NCBI GenBank assembly: GCA_014523515.1
Contig: JAATVJ010000061.1
Location: 1-17,855, forward strand
Origin: Nitrososphaerales archaeon TH1177
Lineage (GTDB): Archaea; Thermoproteota; Nitrososphaeria; Nitrososphaerales; Nitrososphaeraceae
Reading direction: 5' to 3'
DNA: 17,855 bases
Positions 1-6,554 of the stretch are shown one piece after another. Position 1 is the stretch's first letter. Each line of letters begins with the position of its first letter. The position numbers and the translations under genes were made by a program. The notes beneath the pieces are model-generated. The model searched no databases, was not told the DNA's origin, and was given only the letters and a program-made list of their open reading frames with translations.

Positions 1-5
1 ATAAT

Positions 6-11
6 AAAAAA
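6..11 (-). terminator. T-run terminator of the kor operon
   Basis: About 30 nt beyond the korB stop the minus strand reads six consecutive T in a T-rich context. Archaeal intrinsic termination uses such oligo-T tracts without needing a hairpin. The assignment is by position and composition only. Confidence 0.35.
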
Positions 12-39
12 TTAGTTGTTTTGTTTTTTGTTATAAATT

Positions 40-1008
40 TTATGCATTAATTTTATAGGATTCCAATATTTCATTAATGTTAGAATTTGTTTTATTTTTA
101 TCTGAAATAATTTCTTGGCTTGCAGGAGGATACCTTAAATAATTATCTATTTTTATTGATATTCTTTCATCATAGGATGGAATATTCTCATTTTGGTAGA
201 ATATGCCGATAGGTATTCTATCTCCCCATTCGTTTGATTTCTCAATAATTCTTGATGCAATTTCAGAATATTGATCTGCTTCTTTTAATTCTCCATTATA
301 ACCAGAATTTTCTAATTTATAAATTCGCGAAATGGGTTTTCCATTAGTTTGATCAGTATTGTCCATTCCTTGAAACCATTCCTTAGTATTTATATCATTG
401 TAAGTTGGACAAGGTTGTAGGATATCTACAAAGGCTAATCCTTTATGTTGTATAGCCTTTATTATCAAATCTTTCAGATGTCTTATATCATATGCATAGC
501 CTCTTGCAATAAAAGTAAAACCAGAAATAAAAGCAAGTGCTATTGGATTAATAGAATCATTAACATTAGGTTGAGTTAATGATTTTGTTTTCATACCTAA
601 TTTCAATGTAGGTGAAGCTTGTCCTTTTGTTAATCCATAAACTCCATTATTATAAATTATATATGTCATATCTATGTTTCTCCTTCCTGAATTGACAAAG
701 TGTCCCACACCTATTCCAAGACCATCCCCATCCCCTCCAACTGCAATTACCTCAAGTTCGGGATTACATAATTTAGCTCCTTGAGCAAAAGGAAGTACTC
801 TTCCATGTAATGTATGTATCCCATATGTATGAATAAAATGAGGTGTTTTTCCTGAACATCCAATACCTGAAAAAATGGCAGCTTTATGTGTAGGAATTTT
901 CAGTTCAGCTAATGACATTTGTATAGCATTTAATATTCCAAAATCGCCACAGCCCGGACACCAATCATTATGTACTTCTGTTTTATAATCTGATAATTTA
1001 AGTGCCAT
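40..1008 (-). CDS. korB: 2-oxoacid:ferredoxin oxidoreductase, beta subunit
   Basis: This is the thiamine-diphosphate and iron-sulfur subunit that oxidatively decarboxylates a 2-oxoacid (pyruvate, 2-oxoglutarate or similar) to acyl-CoA while reducing ferredoxin in the cytoplasm. Visible motifs are WCPGCGDFG near residue 16, GIGCSGK near 48, the ThDP/Mg motif GDGDGLGIG at 92-100 followed by NNGVYGLTKGQ at 120-130, and QPCPTYN near 198. Cys17, Cys20, Cys51 and Cys200 are placed like the four 4Fe-4S ligands of Sulfolobus-type enzymes. Its length (322 aa) is close to the roughly 305 aa of that type. The ATG overlaps the end of the alpha-subunit gene by 11 bp, so the two are surely co-transcribed and translationally coupled. 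The substrate cannot be told from sequence alone, so the symbol is by convention. Confidence 0.95.
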   Translation of the reverse strand: MALKLSDYKTEVHNDWCPGCGDFGILNAIQMSLAELKIPTHKAAIFSGIGCSGKTPHFIHTYGIHTLHGRVLPFAQGAKLCNPELEVIAVGGDGDGLGIGVGHFVNSGRRNIDMTYIIYNNGVYGLTKGQASPTLKLGMKTKSLTQPNVNDSINPIALAFISGFTFIARGYAYDIRHLKDLIIKAIQHKGLAFVDILQPCPTYNDINTKEWFQGMDNTDQTNGKPISRIYKLENSGYNGELKEADQYSEIASRIIEKSNEWGDRIPIGIFYQNENIPSYDERISIKIDNYLRYPPASQEIISDKNKTNSNINEILESYKINA

Positions 1009-2959
1009 GATCTAAAACAATTCTCCTCTTACCAATATTATCTTTTACTATCTCCTTTATTACTTTATAGATTTCATCACATGAAATGGGCCTACCATTA
1101 TATTTTACTATTTCATAATCTACATCTCTCTGTAAATTCTGTTTGATAAGCTTTGCTAATTGAGAAGAATAATTCATTTCTATATTAATAATTGTTTTAG
1201 CTGAATGTAACAATTTTTTTAATAATTGTTGAGGAAAAGGATTTAATAACTTAATTTGGACAAATTTTATTTTTATTCCTTCTTTGTTTAACTCATCTAA
1301 GGTATCAAGAATAGCTCCCTTTGTTGATCCCCAACTAGTAATTACAATATCAGAATTTCCATTATAGGATAAAGCTTTGTCTTCATCTGATATTGTCTGT
1401 AAAATCAATTCTAATTTAGTCATACGCTTATCCATCATTTTTATTCTAACAGTAGGATCTTCTATAATATGTCCTTCTTCATTGTGCTCATCACCTGTAT
1501 TCCAAAAAATACCATTTTCTGTACCAATTGGTGTTCTAGCAGAAATCGGTTCATTTTCTTTCAATTCAAATCTTTTAAAATGTTCTAATTTTTTGTGATC
1601 ATCTTCTTTATTATTAATTTTAGTAACAAGATACCCTCTATCAATATTTATTTTATTGGGATCAAAATTTTTACAGGTCATTATACTACTTGCTATTGCT
1701 TTGTCAAGTAAATGAATTACTGGTAATTGAAAAATGTCTGCAAAATTAAATACTTTTAATGTATCATAAAAACTTTCTTCAATATCTCCTGATGCAAAAA
1801 CTATTCTAGGAAATTCTCCATGACCTGCATTGATTGCAAATAATAAATCTCCTTGCTCATGTCTAGTAGGGAGACCTGTTGAGGGACCTGCTCTTTGATA
1901 TAGTGATACTACTAAAGGAACTTCATTAATACCTGCCCATCCTAATGCCTCTGCCATTAATGAAAAACCAGGTCCAGAAGTTGCAGTTGCAGTTCTAGTT
2001 CCAGTCAAAGCACCACCAATAGCCATAGTTATTGCAGCAATTTCATCTTCTGTCTGCATTACCAAAACTGATCCTTTTTTACCATCCATTTGTTCTATTA
2101 TTTGATTTGATTCTAAAAATTCACTATCTTCACTTGCAGGTGTTATAGGATAATATGTTTGAAATCTACATCCTGCAACTATTTTACCTAATGCCGATGA
2201 TTGACTTCCCTGTACTAAAATAACATTAGAAAAATCTCTTTTTGTTTCATAAAAACTAAATTTATTATTCTGATATCTCTGTTCAGAATAATTATAGGCA
2301 TACTCAGCAGCTGCTATATTAATTTCTGCAATTTTTGGCTTTGTTCTAAATATATAGTTTATCGCTCGATATAATGCTTGACGATTGATATTAATAAATG
2401 ATAAAGATATAGATAATGCCAAGACGTTTATCATTCTTGCAAGTTTACTCAATGCAGGATTATTAGTATGCTCTGAAAAGTTTTTTAATATTTGATAATA
2501 GGGAATTCCATAACATTTTATAGAGTTTTGTTGTAAGTTTTCTACTAATTTTTTGATTGTAAATGGCTCACTGCCGCTGTAATTAAAATATTCTATTATC
2601 TTATTTTGAGCCTCTTTATCTAATGTTGGAATTTCATTTATTGATGTTTCAATTAGTTCAGAGTTAAATATAATGATTCCATTAGTAGACACATCTTTTG
2701 CATGTCTAAATACAGTCTCTGCATCAAAAGATACCAGAATATCTATAGATTCCTTATGTGATCGTATTTGATTATTTGATACTCTAACAGTAAAATAGCT
2801 ATGTTCTCCTTTTATATTCGAATAATATTCTCTTTTTCCAAAAATATATAGGCCATCTTCTGCACAAGTTTTAGAAAAGATATTAGCAGCAGAATCAACA
2901 CCACTTCCTTGAGCTCCACCAATTACCCACGTGAGCTCATTTACAACTTTATCTGTCAT
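998..2959 (-). CDS. korA: 2-oxoacid:ferredoxin oxidoreductase, fused gamma-alpha subunit
   Basis: Partner of the beta subunit downstream. The N-terminal part (about residues 8-195) is the gamma domain, opening with the glycine motif WVIGGAQGSGVD. The alpha part begins near 245 and carries the conserved YPITPASEDSE at 270-280, MQTEDE at 301-306 (the Glu expected to activate ThDP), TATSGPGFSLMAEALGWAG at about 324-342, and a C-terminal transketolase-like domain II. A 653-aa gamma-alpha fusion with a separate beta subunit is the two-subunit archaeal form. No separate ferredoxin-like delta subunit is encoded here. It is the first gene of the operon, with a TATA-like box 25-34 nt ahead of the ATG and no obvious Shine-Dalgarno, which suggests a leaderless message. 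Whether it prefers pyruvate or 2-oxoglutarate is open. Confidence 0.95.
   Translation of the reverse strand: MTDKVVNELTWVIGGAQGSGVDSAANIFSKTCAEDGLYIFGKREYYSNIKGEHSYFTVRVSNNQIRSHKESIDILVSFDAETVFRHAKDVSTNGIIIFNSELIETSINEIPTLDKEAQNKIIEYFNYSGSEPFTIKKLVENLQQNSIKCYGIPYYQILKNFSEHTNNPALSKLARMINVLALSISLSFININRQALYRAINYIFRTKPKIAEINIAAAEYAYNYSEQRYQNNKFSFYETKRDFSNVILVQGSQSSALGKIVAGCRFQTYYPITPASEDSEFLESNQIIEQMDGKKGSVLVMQTEDEIAAITMAIGGALTGTRTATATSGPGFSLMAEALGWAGINEVPLVVSLYQRAGPSTGLPTRHEQGDLLFAINAGHGEFPRIVFASGDIEESFYDTLKVFNFADIFQLPVIHLLDKAIASSIMTCKNFDPNKINIDRGYLVTKINNKEDDHKKLEHFKRFELKENEPISARTPIGTENGIFWNTGDEHNEEGHIIEDPTVRIKMMDKRMTKLELILQTISDEDKALSYNGNSDIVITSWGSTKGAILDTLDELNKEGIKIKFVQIKLLNPFPQQLLKKLLHSAKTIINIEMNYSSQLAKLIKQNLQRDVDYEIVKYNGRPISCDEIYKVIKEIVKDNIGKRRIVLDHGT
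1023..1028 (-). promoter_or_regulatory. Shine-Dalgarno-like GAGGAG ahead of korB
   Basis: On the minus strand GAGGAG lies inside the 3' end of korA, 14 nt before the korB ATG. It supports internal initiation at the ATG at 1008. First genes of transcripts in this window generally lack such a site. Confidence 0.5.
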
Positions 2960-2983
2960 CTATAAATTATATGGTGTCTTTAT

Positions 2984-2993
2984 GTAATAAATA
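2984..2993 (-). promoter_or_regulatory. TATA-like box of the kor operon
   Basis: The minus strand reads TATTTATTAC, 25-34 nt upstream of the korA ATG. That is the archaeal TATA spacing for a transcript starting at or near the start codon. Confidence 0.45.
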
Positions 2994-3007
2994 TCTTAAA
3001 AATAGAT

Positions 3008-3163
3008 TTACCCACCACCAGTAACGGCATCATATAAACAACATTCACAAGAATTAGTTTCTCCACAATATGGACATACGCACATACATATTTCAATAGA
3101 ATTTCCACAGTAATCGCATAAATTTTCATTTTCTTCAATATGATTTTTGGTTGTGGTATTCAT
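3008..3163 (-). CDS. Small cysteine-rich (zinc-ribbon-like) protein ending in GGG, 51 aa
   Basis: A short gene with ATG at 3163 and TAA at 3008-3010. Nine of 51 residues are Cys (16, 19, 26, 28, 30, 33, 39, 41, 42). The spacing is C-x2-C-x6-C-x-C-x-C-x2-C-x5-C-x-C-C, and the CDYCG and CPYCGE pieces look like zinc-ribbon knuckles. It could bind one or two zinc ions, or possibly an Fe-S cluster. The N-terminal 15 residues are polar and acidic, and the C-terminus is DAVTGGG. There is no signal peptide or membrane segment, so it is presumably cytoplasmic. A TATA-like box sits 24-33 nt upstream. It lies 48 nt upstream of korA on the same strand and diverges from an acidic micro-ORF. I do not recognise a named family. 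The dense Cys pattern, ATG start and promoter argue that it is real. Confidence 0.72.
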   Translation of the reverse strand: MNTTTKNHIEENENLCDYCGNSIEICMCVCPYCGETNSCECCLYDAVTGGG

Positions 3164-3186
3164 TTTTAATATAGTAATATACTTTC

Positions 3187-3196
3187 TTATAAATAA
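3187..3196 (-). promoter_or_regulatory. TATA-like box for the 51-aa Cys-rich gene
   Basis: The minus strand reads TTATTTATAA, 24-33 nt upstream of the ATG at 3163. Confidence 0.45.
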
Positions 3197-3238
3197 ATAA
3201 TTATTTATATAAAGTTAAATTTACCTCAATTAATGGTA

Positions 3239-3247
3239 TTTAAAAAG
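3239..3247 (+). promoter_or_regulatory. TATA-like box for the 30-aa acidic ORF
   Basis: TTTAAAAAG lies 31-39 nt upstream of the ATG at 3278. It is divergent from the promoter of the Cys-rich gene within a 114-bp intergenic space. Confidence 0.35.
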
Positions 3248-3277
3248 ATTTAAGTTTTAATTGTGATTATTAGAATT

Positions 3278-3370
3278 ATGTCTAATGAAGAAATTGAAAA
3301 TGAATTTGAGGAAGACCTGAAAGAAAATTATGATGAATTCGAGAATATAGATAATTTTGATGAAGGCTAA
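3278..3370 (+). CDS. Putative 30-aa acidic micro-protein
   Basis: An ATG-to-TAA reading frame of 30 codons. The product is extremely acidic: 15 of 30 residues are Asp or Glu and only one is Lys, with Phe, Tyr and Ile spaced between them and an end of DEG. The first half could form a charged helix. There is no membrane segment or Cys. It is head-to-head with the 51-aa Cys-rich gene and has its own TATA-like box. This A+T-rich DNA produces chance frames easily, so reality rests on the strongly biased composition and the promoter. No family is recognised. It could be a regulatory peptide, a partner of its neighbour, or spurious. Confidence 0.4.
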   Translation: MSNEEIENEFEEDLKENYDEFENIDNFDEG

Positions 3371-3446
3371 ATATGAAAAGAATGATATACTATTTTATTT
3401 GATATTACAATCTTATATAATAAACAATTTCTTCTATTATTCTAAT

Positions 3447-3456
3447 TATATAAATA
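3447..3456 (+). promoter_or_regulatory. TATA-like box for the 119-aa gene
   Basis: TTATATAAAT lies 23-32 nt before the GTG at 3479. The spacing supports the GTG start and a leaderless transcript. Confidence 0.45.
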
Positions 3457-3478
3457 AATAAAACAAGTTAATTTTTTT

Positions 3479-3838
3479 GTGGTTTCTGAAGATTCAGAAT
3501 ATGATAGAATGTACAATGCTATTTGTTCTATTATAGCAAATCTAAAAGAAGAAGGAATAGATATAAAAATTAAATTTGAAAAAGACTCTGGTTTTATTGG
3601 GCTATATACATCCAATACTTCAATTCTAAAAAGAGCTAAAATTGGTTTAAATGAAATATTAGAATTATCATATTCCACAGCTGAACATCATCCCTATTGG
3701 AATAAAATATATAATATTTCTGAAATAGCAAAAACTACACTAGATAATTGGGATGAAAATTTTAGTCATGATCAAATACAAGAAATGCTTTGGAGAAACT
3801 GTGAAATTAAAAATACTTTAAGTAGATTAGAAAAATAA
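3479..3838 (+). CDS. Conserved-looking hypothetical protein, 119 aa
   Basis: I do not recognise a family. The start is GTG, and the TATA-like box sits at the right distance for it. The next ATG (residue 10) would remove only a short acidic stretch and cannot be excluded. The protein is soluble, with no membrane segment or signal peptide. It begins with a helix-like region (about residues 8-25), then a short strand-rich part with alternating hydrophobic residues (about 27-52), and ends with amphipathic helices containing AEHHPYW near 73 and two late Trp residues. It has two isolated Cys (15 and 107) and no metal-binding motif. A nine-T tract directly after the stop probably ends the transcript, so it looks monocistronic. 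Confidence 0.7.
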   Translation: MVSEDSEYDRMYNAICSIIANLKEEGIDIKIKFEKDSGFIGLYTSNTSILKRAKIGLNEILELSYSTAEHHPYWNKIYNISEIAKTTLDNWDENFSHDQIQEMLWRNCEIKNTLSRLEK

Positions 3839-3846
3839 TAGTACTC

Positions 3847-3855
3847 TTTTTTTTT
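3847..3855 (+). terminator. T9 terminator after the 119-aa gene
   Basis: Nine consecutive T begin 9 nt after the stop codon. This is a typical archaeal oligo-T terminator, and the next gene has its own TATA-like box at 3881-3890. Confidence 0.55.
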
Positions 3856-3880
3856 AATTTATTATTGGTAGCAATAATAA

Positions 3881-3890
3881 CCATATAAAT
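3881..3890 (+). promoter_or_regulatory. TATA-like box for the 242-aa gene
   Basis: CCATATAAAT lies 19-28 nt upstream of the ATG at 3909. The spacing to the second ATG (codon 6) is 34-43 nt. Confidence 0.4.
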
Positions 3891-3908
3891 TTAATAGTAT
3901 TAAAAATA

Positions 3909-4637
3909 ATGAAGATTTATTTAATGAAATGGATTATAATATTATTTGTAATCACTTTAGCTTTTTTGGTATTATTTAAATTTCTGTATTTTGGAGGATC
4001 AAACCCAATTTTAAATTTGTCTAATAGTTTAGGAAATAATTCTCAAACATCTTTTTATCTAAACGGTTCTATTTTTTCTTTAATTTTTATTGGAGATAAA
4101 ATTCATGTTAAGGATAATAACAATTTTGGTAATCTTTTAAATTTAGAGAAAGAAAAAGAAAATGTAAACATTGTAGATTTTTTAACAACTAGTTTAATAG
4201 ATATTATTTCTAAAGGTGATTCAAGTTTTCCTTTAGAACAAGTACTTTCAAATTCAAATATTACAACCTATAATAATCCTGATAATTTAAAAAAACTACT
4301 TCTTCTTAATGGTAGTTGGAATTTAGATGTAAGAAATGGGAATATTTTGTCCTTTGATGCTAAAATAACCACAATCAATAAAGACGGAATATCTTCACAT
4401 ATTTATGAAATTCTAAATCTAGTTGTAAATAATAACATGCCTATTAAATTGTCTGAAAATGATAGTACTATTATAGAAGGTAGAGCAGATATAATAACTC
4501 CTAATAATATTAAAAATATAGACCTTTATTTAATTTTGCAAGAAGATACAATAAGTATTATTTTAGAACCTAAAATATTAGGAAATGATTACAATGGACA
4601 ACCTATTTATGGATTAACTAATTATATGAAAAATTAG
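3909..4637 (+). CDS. Membrane-anchored hypothetical protein, 242 aa
   Basis: One N-terminal hydrophobic segment (about residues 6-28, rich in Ile, Leu, Phe and Val, preceded by Lys) is an uncleaved signal anchor or signal peptide. The rest is a polar, Asn-rich, beta-looking domain, so the bulk of the protein probably sits outside the cell. Asn-X-Ser/Thr sequons are frequent (for example NLS, NNS, NGS), as in archaeal surface proteins. No enzymatic motif or Cys is visible. A second ATG at codon 6, just before the hydrophobic segment, is an equally good start. It has its own promoter-like box and is followed by an intergenic gap before pdxS, so it is probably a single transcript. No function can be assigned. 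Confidence 0.7.
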   Translation: MKIYLMKWIIILFVITLAFLVLFKFLYFGGSNPILNLSNSLGNNSQTSFYLNGSIFSLIFIGDKIHVKDNNNFGNLLNLEKEKENVNIVDFLTTSLIDIISKGDSSFPLEQVLSNSNITTYNNPDNLKKLLLLNGSWNLDVRNGNILSFDAKITTINKDGISSHIYEILNLVVNNNMPIKLSENDSTIIEGRADIITPNNIKNIDLYLILQEDTISIILEPKILGNDYNGQPIYGLTNYMKN

Positions 4638-4713
4638 TATATTTAGCCAATTACTATTTCAAAATAATTACTGATCACTTTCTTTACAATATTAAGTACA
4701 CTAAAAACTAAAG

Positions 4714-4720
4714 CTATAAT
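4714..4720 (+). promoter_or_regulatory. TATA-like box of pdxST
   Basis: CTATAAT lies 26-32 nt before the pdxS ATG, which fits a leaderless pdxST transcript. Confidence 0.45.
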
Positions 4721-4745
4721 AGATGCTTTCTAATAATTTAAAATA

Positions 4746-5717
4746 ATGACAATTTCTCTTGAGGCAATTGAGTTTGAGCCCAAGGGCATCAAATTTAAGA
4801 GTTTACCTAATGAACAATTAGTTCAAGGAACTACATTAGTAAAGCGAGGTTTTGCTCATATGCAAAAACATGGTGTTATTATGGATGTTACAAATGTAGA
4901 ACAGGCACAGATTGCAGAAGATGCTGGTGCTGTTGCAGTCATGGTTTTAGATAAATTACCTTATGATGTTAGAAAGGCTGGAGGAGTGGCTAGAACTGCA
5001 AGTATTAAAGTTATTGAAGCAATAATGGATGAAATTACAATACCGCTTATGGCAAAATGTAGGATCGGGCATATATCAGAGGCAAAGATACTTGAAGTGA
5101 TAGGTGTTGATATGATAGATGAAAGCGAGGTTCTTACACCTGCAGATGAGGAAAATCATATATGGAAATGGGACTATACCACTCCTTTTGTAAATGGTGC
5201 AAAGAATCTAGGCGAGGCGCTGAGACGAATAGAAGAAGGAAGTTCTATGATTAGGACTAAAGGTGAACCTGGAACTGGGAATATTGCAGAGGCGGTCAGG
5301 CATATCAAACAAGTTAATAATGATATCAGAAAACTTCGATCTTTTTATATTGACAATGACGAACAAGAATTAATTAAATTTTCCCGTGAACTCAAAGTTT
5401 CTTATTCATTAATTAAAGAAACTGCTAAACTATCTAGATTACCAGTAGTAAATTTTGCAGCTGGTGGTATATCAACCCCTGCAGATGCAGCATTAGTTAT
5501 GAATTTAGGTTGTGATGGTATTTTCATTGGTTCTGGTATTTTTAAAGCTGAAGATCCAGAACAAAGAGCAAAGTCAGTAGTGTTAGCTACGACATATTAT
5601 GATGATCCTAAGATAATTATGGAAGCTCAAAAATTAGTAGATGAAAAAAAATCATTAGTAGGTCTAGATACTAAAAGTCTTGAATTACGTATGCAAGAAA
5701 GAGGTCCTACTATTTGA
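4746..5717 (+). CDS. pdxS: Pyridoxal 5'-phosphate synthase, PdxS (lyase/synthase subunit)
   Basis: The cytoplasmic PdxS barrel condenses ribose 5-phosphate, glyceraldehyde 3-phosphate and ammonia from PdxT into PLP. The family is unmistakable: VKRGFAHMQKHGVIMDV at 32-48, GGVARTA at 79-85, MAKCRIGHISEA at 102-113, IDESEVLTPADEE at 124-136, RTKGEPGTGNIAEAVRH at 170-186, NFAAGG near 236-242 and the terminal RMQERGPT. Lys104 and Lys172 match the two catalytic lysines (Lys81 and Lys149 in Bacillus numbering), and Asp47 matches the ribose-binding Asp. At 323 aa it is about 30 aa longer than the bacterial enzyme, mainly through some 23 extra N-terminal residues. The TATA-like box supports this start. 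The stop codon overlaps the pdxT start by 4 bp, so the two subunits are made together. Confidence 0.98.
   Translation: MTISLEAIEFEPKGIKFKSLPNEQLVQGTTLVKRGFAHMQKHGVIMDVTNVEQAQIAEDAGAVAVMVLDKLPYDVRKAGGVARTASIKVIEAIMDEITIPLMAKCRIGHISEAKILEVIGVDMIDESEVLTPADEENHIWKWDYTTPFVNGAKNLGEALRRIEEGSSMIRTKGEPGTGNIAEAVRHIKQVNNDIRKLRSFYIDNDEQELIKFSRELKVSYSLIKETAKLSRLPVVNFAAGGISTPADAALVMNLGCDGIFIGSGIFKAEDPEQRAKSVVLATTYYDDPKIIMEAQKLVDEKKSLVGLDTKSLELRMQERGPTI
5701..5705 (+). promoter_or_regulatory. Shine-Dalgarno-like GAGGT ahead of pdxT
   Basis: GAGGT within the end of pdxS, 8 nt before the TTG start of pdxT, supports initiation at TTG and coupling in the operon. Confidence 0.5.
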
Positions 5718-6340
5718 GTAGTATTAAGATAGGAGTATTAGGAATTCAAGGAGATATAGAAGAAAACATATTATCAACAGAAGAAACATTAAAAAATCAA
5801 AACTTACAAGGAACAGTAGAATCAGTTCGCTATTCTGAATCCATAGCAGAATTAGATGGTTTAATATTACCAGGTGGTGAAAGTACAGTTATTGGAAATT
5901 TGTTATCTATTCAAGGTAAAGTCTTTCAAACTATAGAAAAGAGAATCACAGAAGGTATGCCAGTATTAGGAACATGTGCTGGTTTGATAATGTTATCAAA
6001 ACGAGCATATGATAAAGTTGTTGGAGAGACAAAACAAAAATTATTTGGAATGTTAGATGTTGTAATTGAAAGAAATGCATTTGGAAGACAACATGAGTCT
6101 TTCGAAGTAGATCTTGAAATTCCAATTTTAGGAAAGGATCTTTTTAGAGGAATTTTCATAAGGGCGCCTATAATAAATAACGTTGGAGAGAATGTAAGTA
6201 TTCTAACTAAACTCAATGGTAAAATTGTAGCTGTTAAACAGAATAATATTATTGGAACATCTTTTCATCCTGAACTTTCAGCAGATAGGAGATTGCATGA
6301 ATTATTTATCAAAGATATCTTAGAATTTAGCAAAAATTAA
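5714..6340 (+). CDS. pdxT: Pyridoxal 5'-phosphate synthase, PdxT (glutaminase subunit)
   Basis: A class I glutamine amidotransferase that hydrolyses glutamine and channels ammonia into PdxS. The hallmarks are IGVLGIQGD at 5-13, LPGGEST at 52-58 (oxyanion/glutamine site), the nucleophile elbow GTCAG with Cys88, GRQHESF near 124-130, and the catalytic pair in SFHPELS (His185, Glu187). The length of 208 aa is normal for the family. The start is TTG, sharing TTGA with the pdxS stop, and there is a Shine-Dalgarno-like GAGGT just before it. No ATG fits the conserved N-terminus. A short T-run (from 6342) follows the stop, just before the convergent tRNA-Leu gene. Confidence 0.97.
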   Translation: MSSIKIGVLGIQGDIEENILSTEETLKNQNLQGTVESVRYSESIAELDGLILPGGESTVIGNLLSIQGKVFQTIEKRITEGMPVLGTCAGLIMLSKRAYDKVVGETKQKLFGMLDVVIERNAFGRQHESFEVDLEIPILGKDLFRGIFIRAPIINNVGENVSILTKLNGKIVAVKQNNIIGTSFHPELSADRRLHELFIKDILEFSKN

Positions 6341-6341
6341 G

Positions 6342-6346
6342 TTTTT
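6342..6346 (+). terminator. Short T-run after pdxT
   Basis: Five T directly follow the pdxT stop and precede the convergent tRNA gene. It is a weak candidate terminator. Confidence 0.3.
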
Positions 6347-6398
6347 CCTAACATGCGGGGGGTGGGATTTGAACCCACGAACCTCTAAAGGACGGGAT

Positions 6399-6415
6399 CA
6401 CCCATTTTTTTTGAT
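6399..6415 (-). other. tRNA-Leu intron 2, canonical 37/38 position (17 nt)
   Basis: The intron between G37 and A38 reads ATC, A8, TGGGTG on the minus strand. Exon CTTA can pair with intron TGGG (including G-U pairs), leaving three-nt bulges AGA and TGA cut as AG^A and TG^A, the bulge-helix-bulge geometry of archaeal splicing endonuclease. A GATC direct repeat at the two boundaries makes the removed 17 nt formally ambiguous in phase, but the mature sequence is the same. Confidence 0.85.
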
Positions 6416-6429
6416 CTTAAGTCCCGCGT

Positions 6430-6445
6430 CTCCAAAATTTTTGTT
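6430..6445 (-). other. tRNA-Leu intron 1, non-canonical D-arm position (16 nt)
   Basis: Removing AACAAAAATTTTGGAG restores D-stem GTA/TAC, which is impossible in the unspliced RNA. Exon CCAA pairs with intron TTGG, flanked by bulges ATA and AGA cut as AT^A and AG^A. The inner and outer helices are weak, so this is a relaxed bulge-helix-loop type motif. The insertion lies in the 3' strand of the D stem, around position 23/24. Confidence 0.78.
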
Positions 6446-6496
6446 ATTTGGCCAGGCTCTACGACCCCCGCCTATATTGCAAAGTCGGATAACCCT

Positions 6497-6505
6497 GATA
6501 TTAAA
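6497..6505 (-). promoter_or_regulatory. TATA box of tRNA-Leu
   Basis: The minus strand reads TTTAATATC, 26-34 nt upstream of the mature tRNA 5' end. The same nine bases occur at the same distance from tRNA-Gly at the other end of the window. Confidence 0.6.
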
Positions 6506-6554
6506 CTTTACAGTATAATTCTATAACATTAATTCCGTTTAGTATCTTTGATAA

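Larger units (their letters stand above)
6354..6471 (-). tRNA. tRNA-Leu(UAA) with two introns
   Basis: A 118-nt gene that gives an 85-nt class II tRNA after removal of two introns. The acceptor stem is GCGGGGG/CCCCCGC, with discriminator A (6354) and no encoded CCA. The D loop contains AGCCTGGCCAAA, as in archaeal tRNA-Leu, and the D stem GTA/TAC forms only after splicing. The anticodon stem is CGGGA/TCCCG with loop CTTAAGA, anticodon UAA at 6417-6419. The long variable arm is CCT-TTAG-AGG, and the T arm is GTGGG-TTCAAAT-CCCAC. The anticodon, long variable arm and discriminator A all fit leucine. A TATA-like box lies 26-34 nt upstream of the mature 5' end. It is convergent with pdxT. Confidence 0.95.

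Noticed and set aside
1377..1598. Open frame on the + strand inside korA
   Set aside because: Fully antisense to the well-conserved alpha subunit, with no promoter or family resemblance.
3442..3678. Minus-strand frame opposite the 119-aa gene
   Set aside because: A shadow of the + strand gene, which has the better promoter, terminator and composition.
5926..6216. Minus-strand frame inside pdxT
   Set aside because: Antisense shadow of an unambiguous PdxT.
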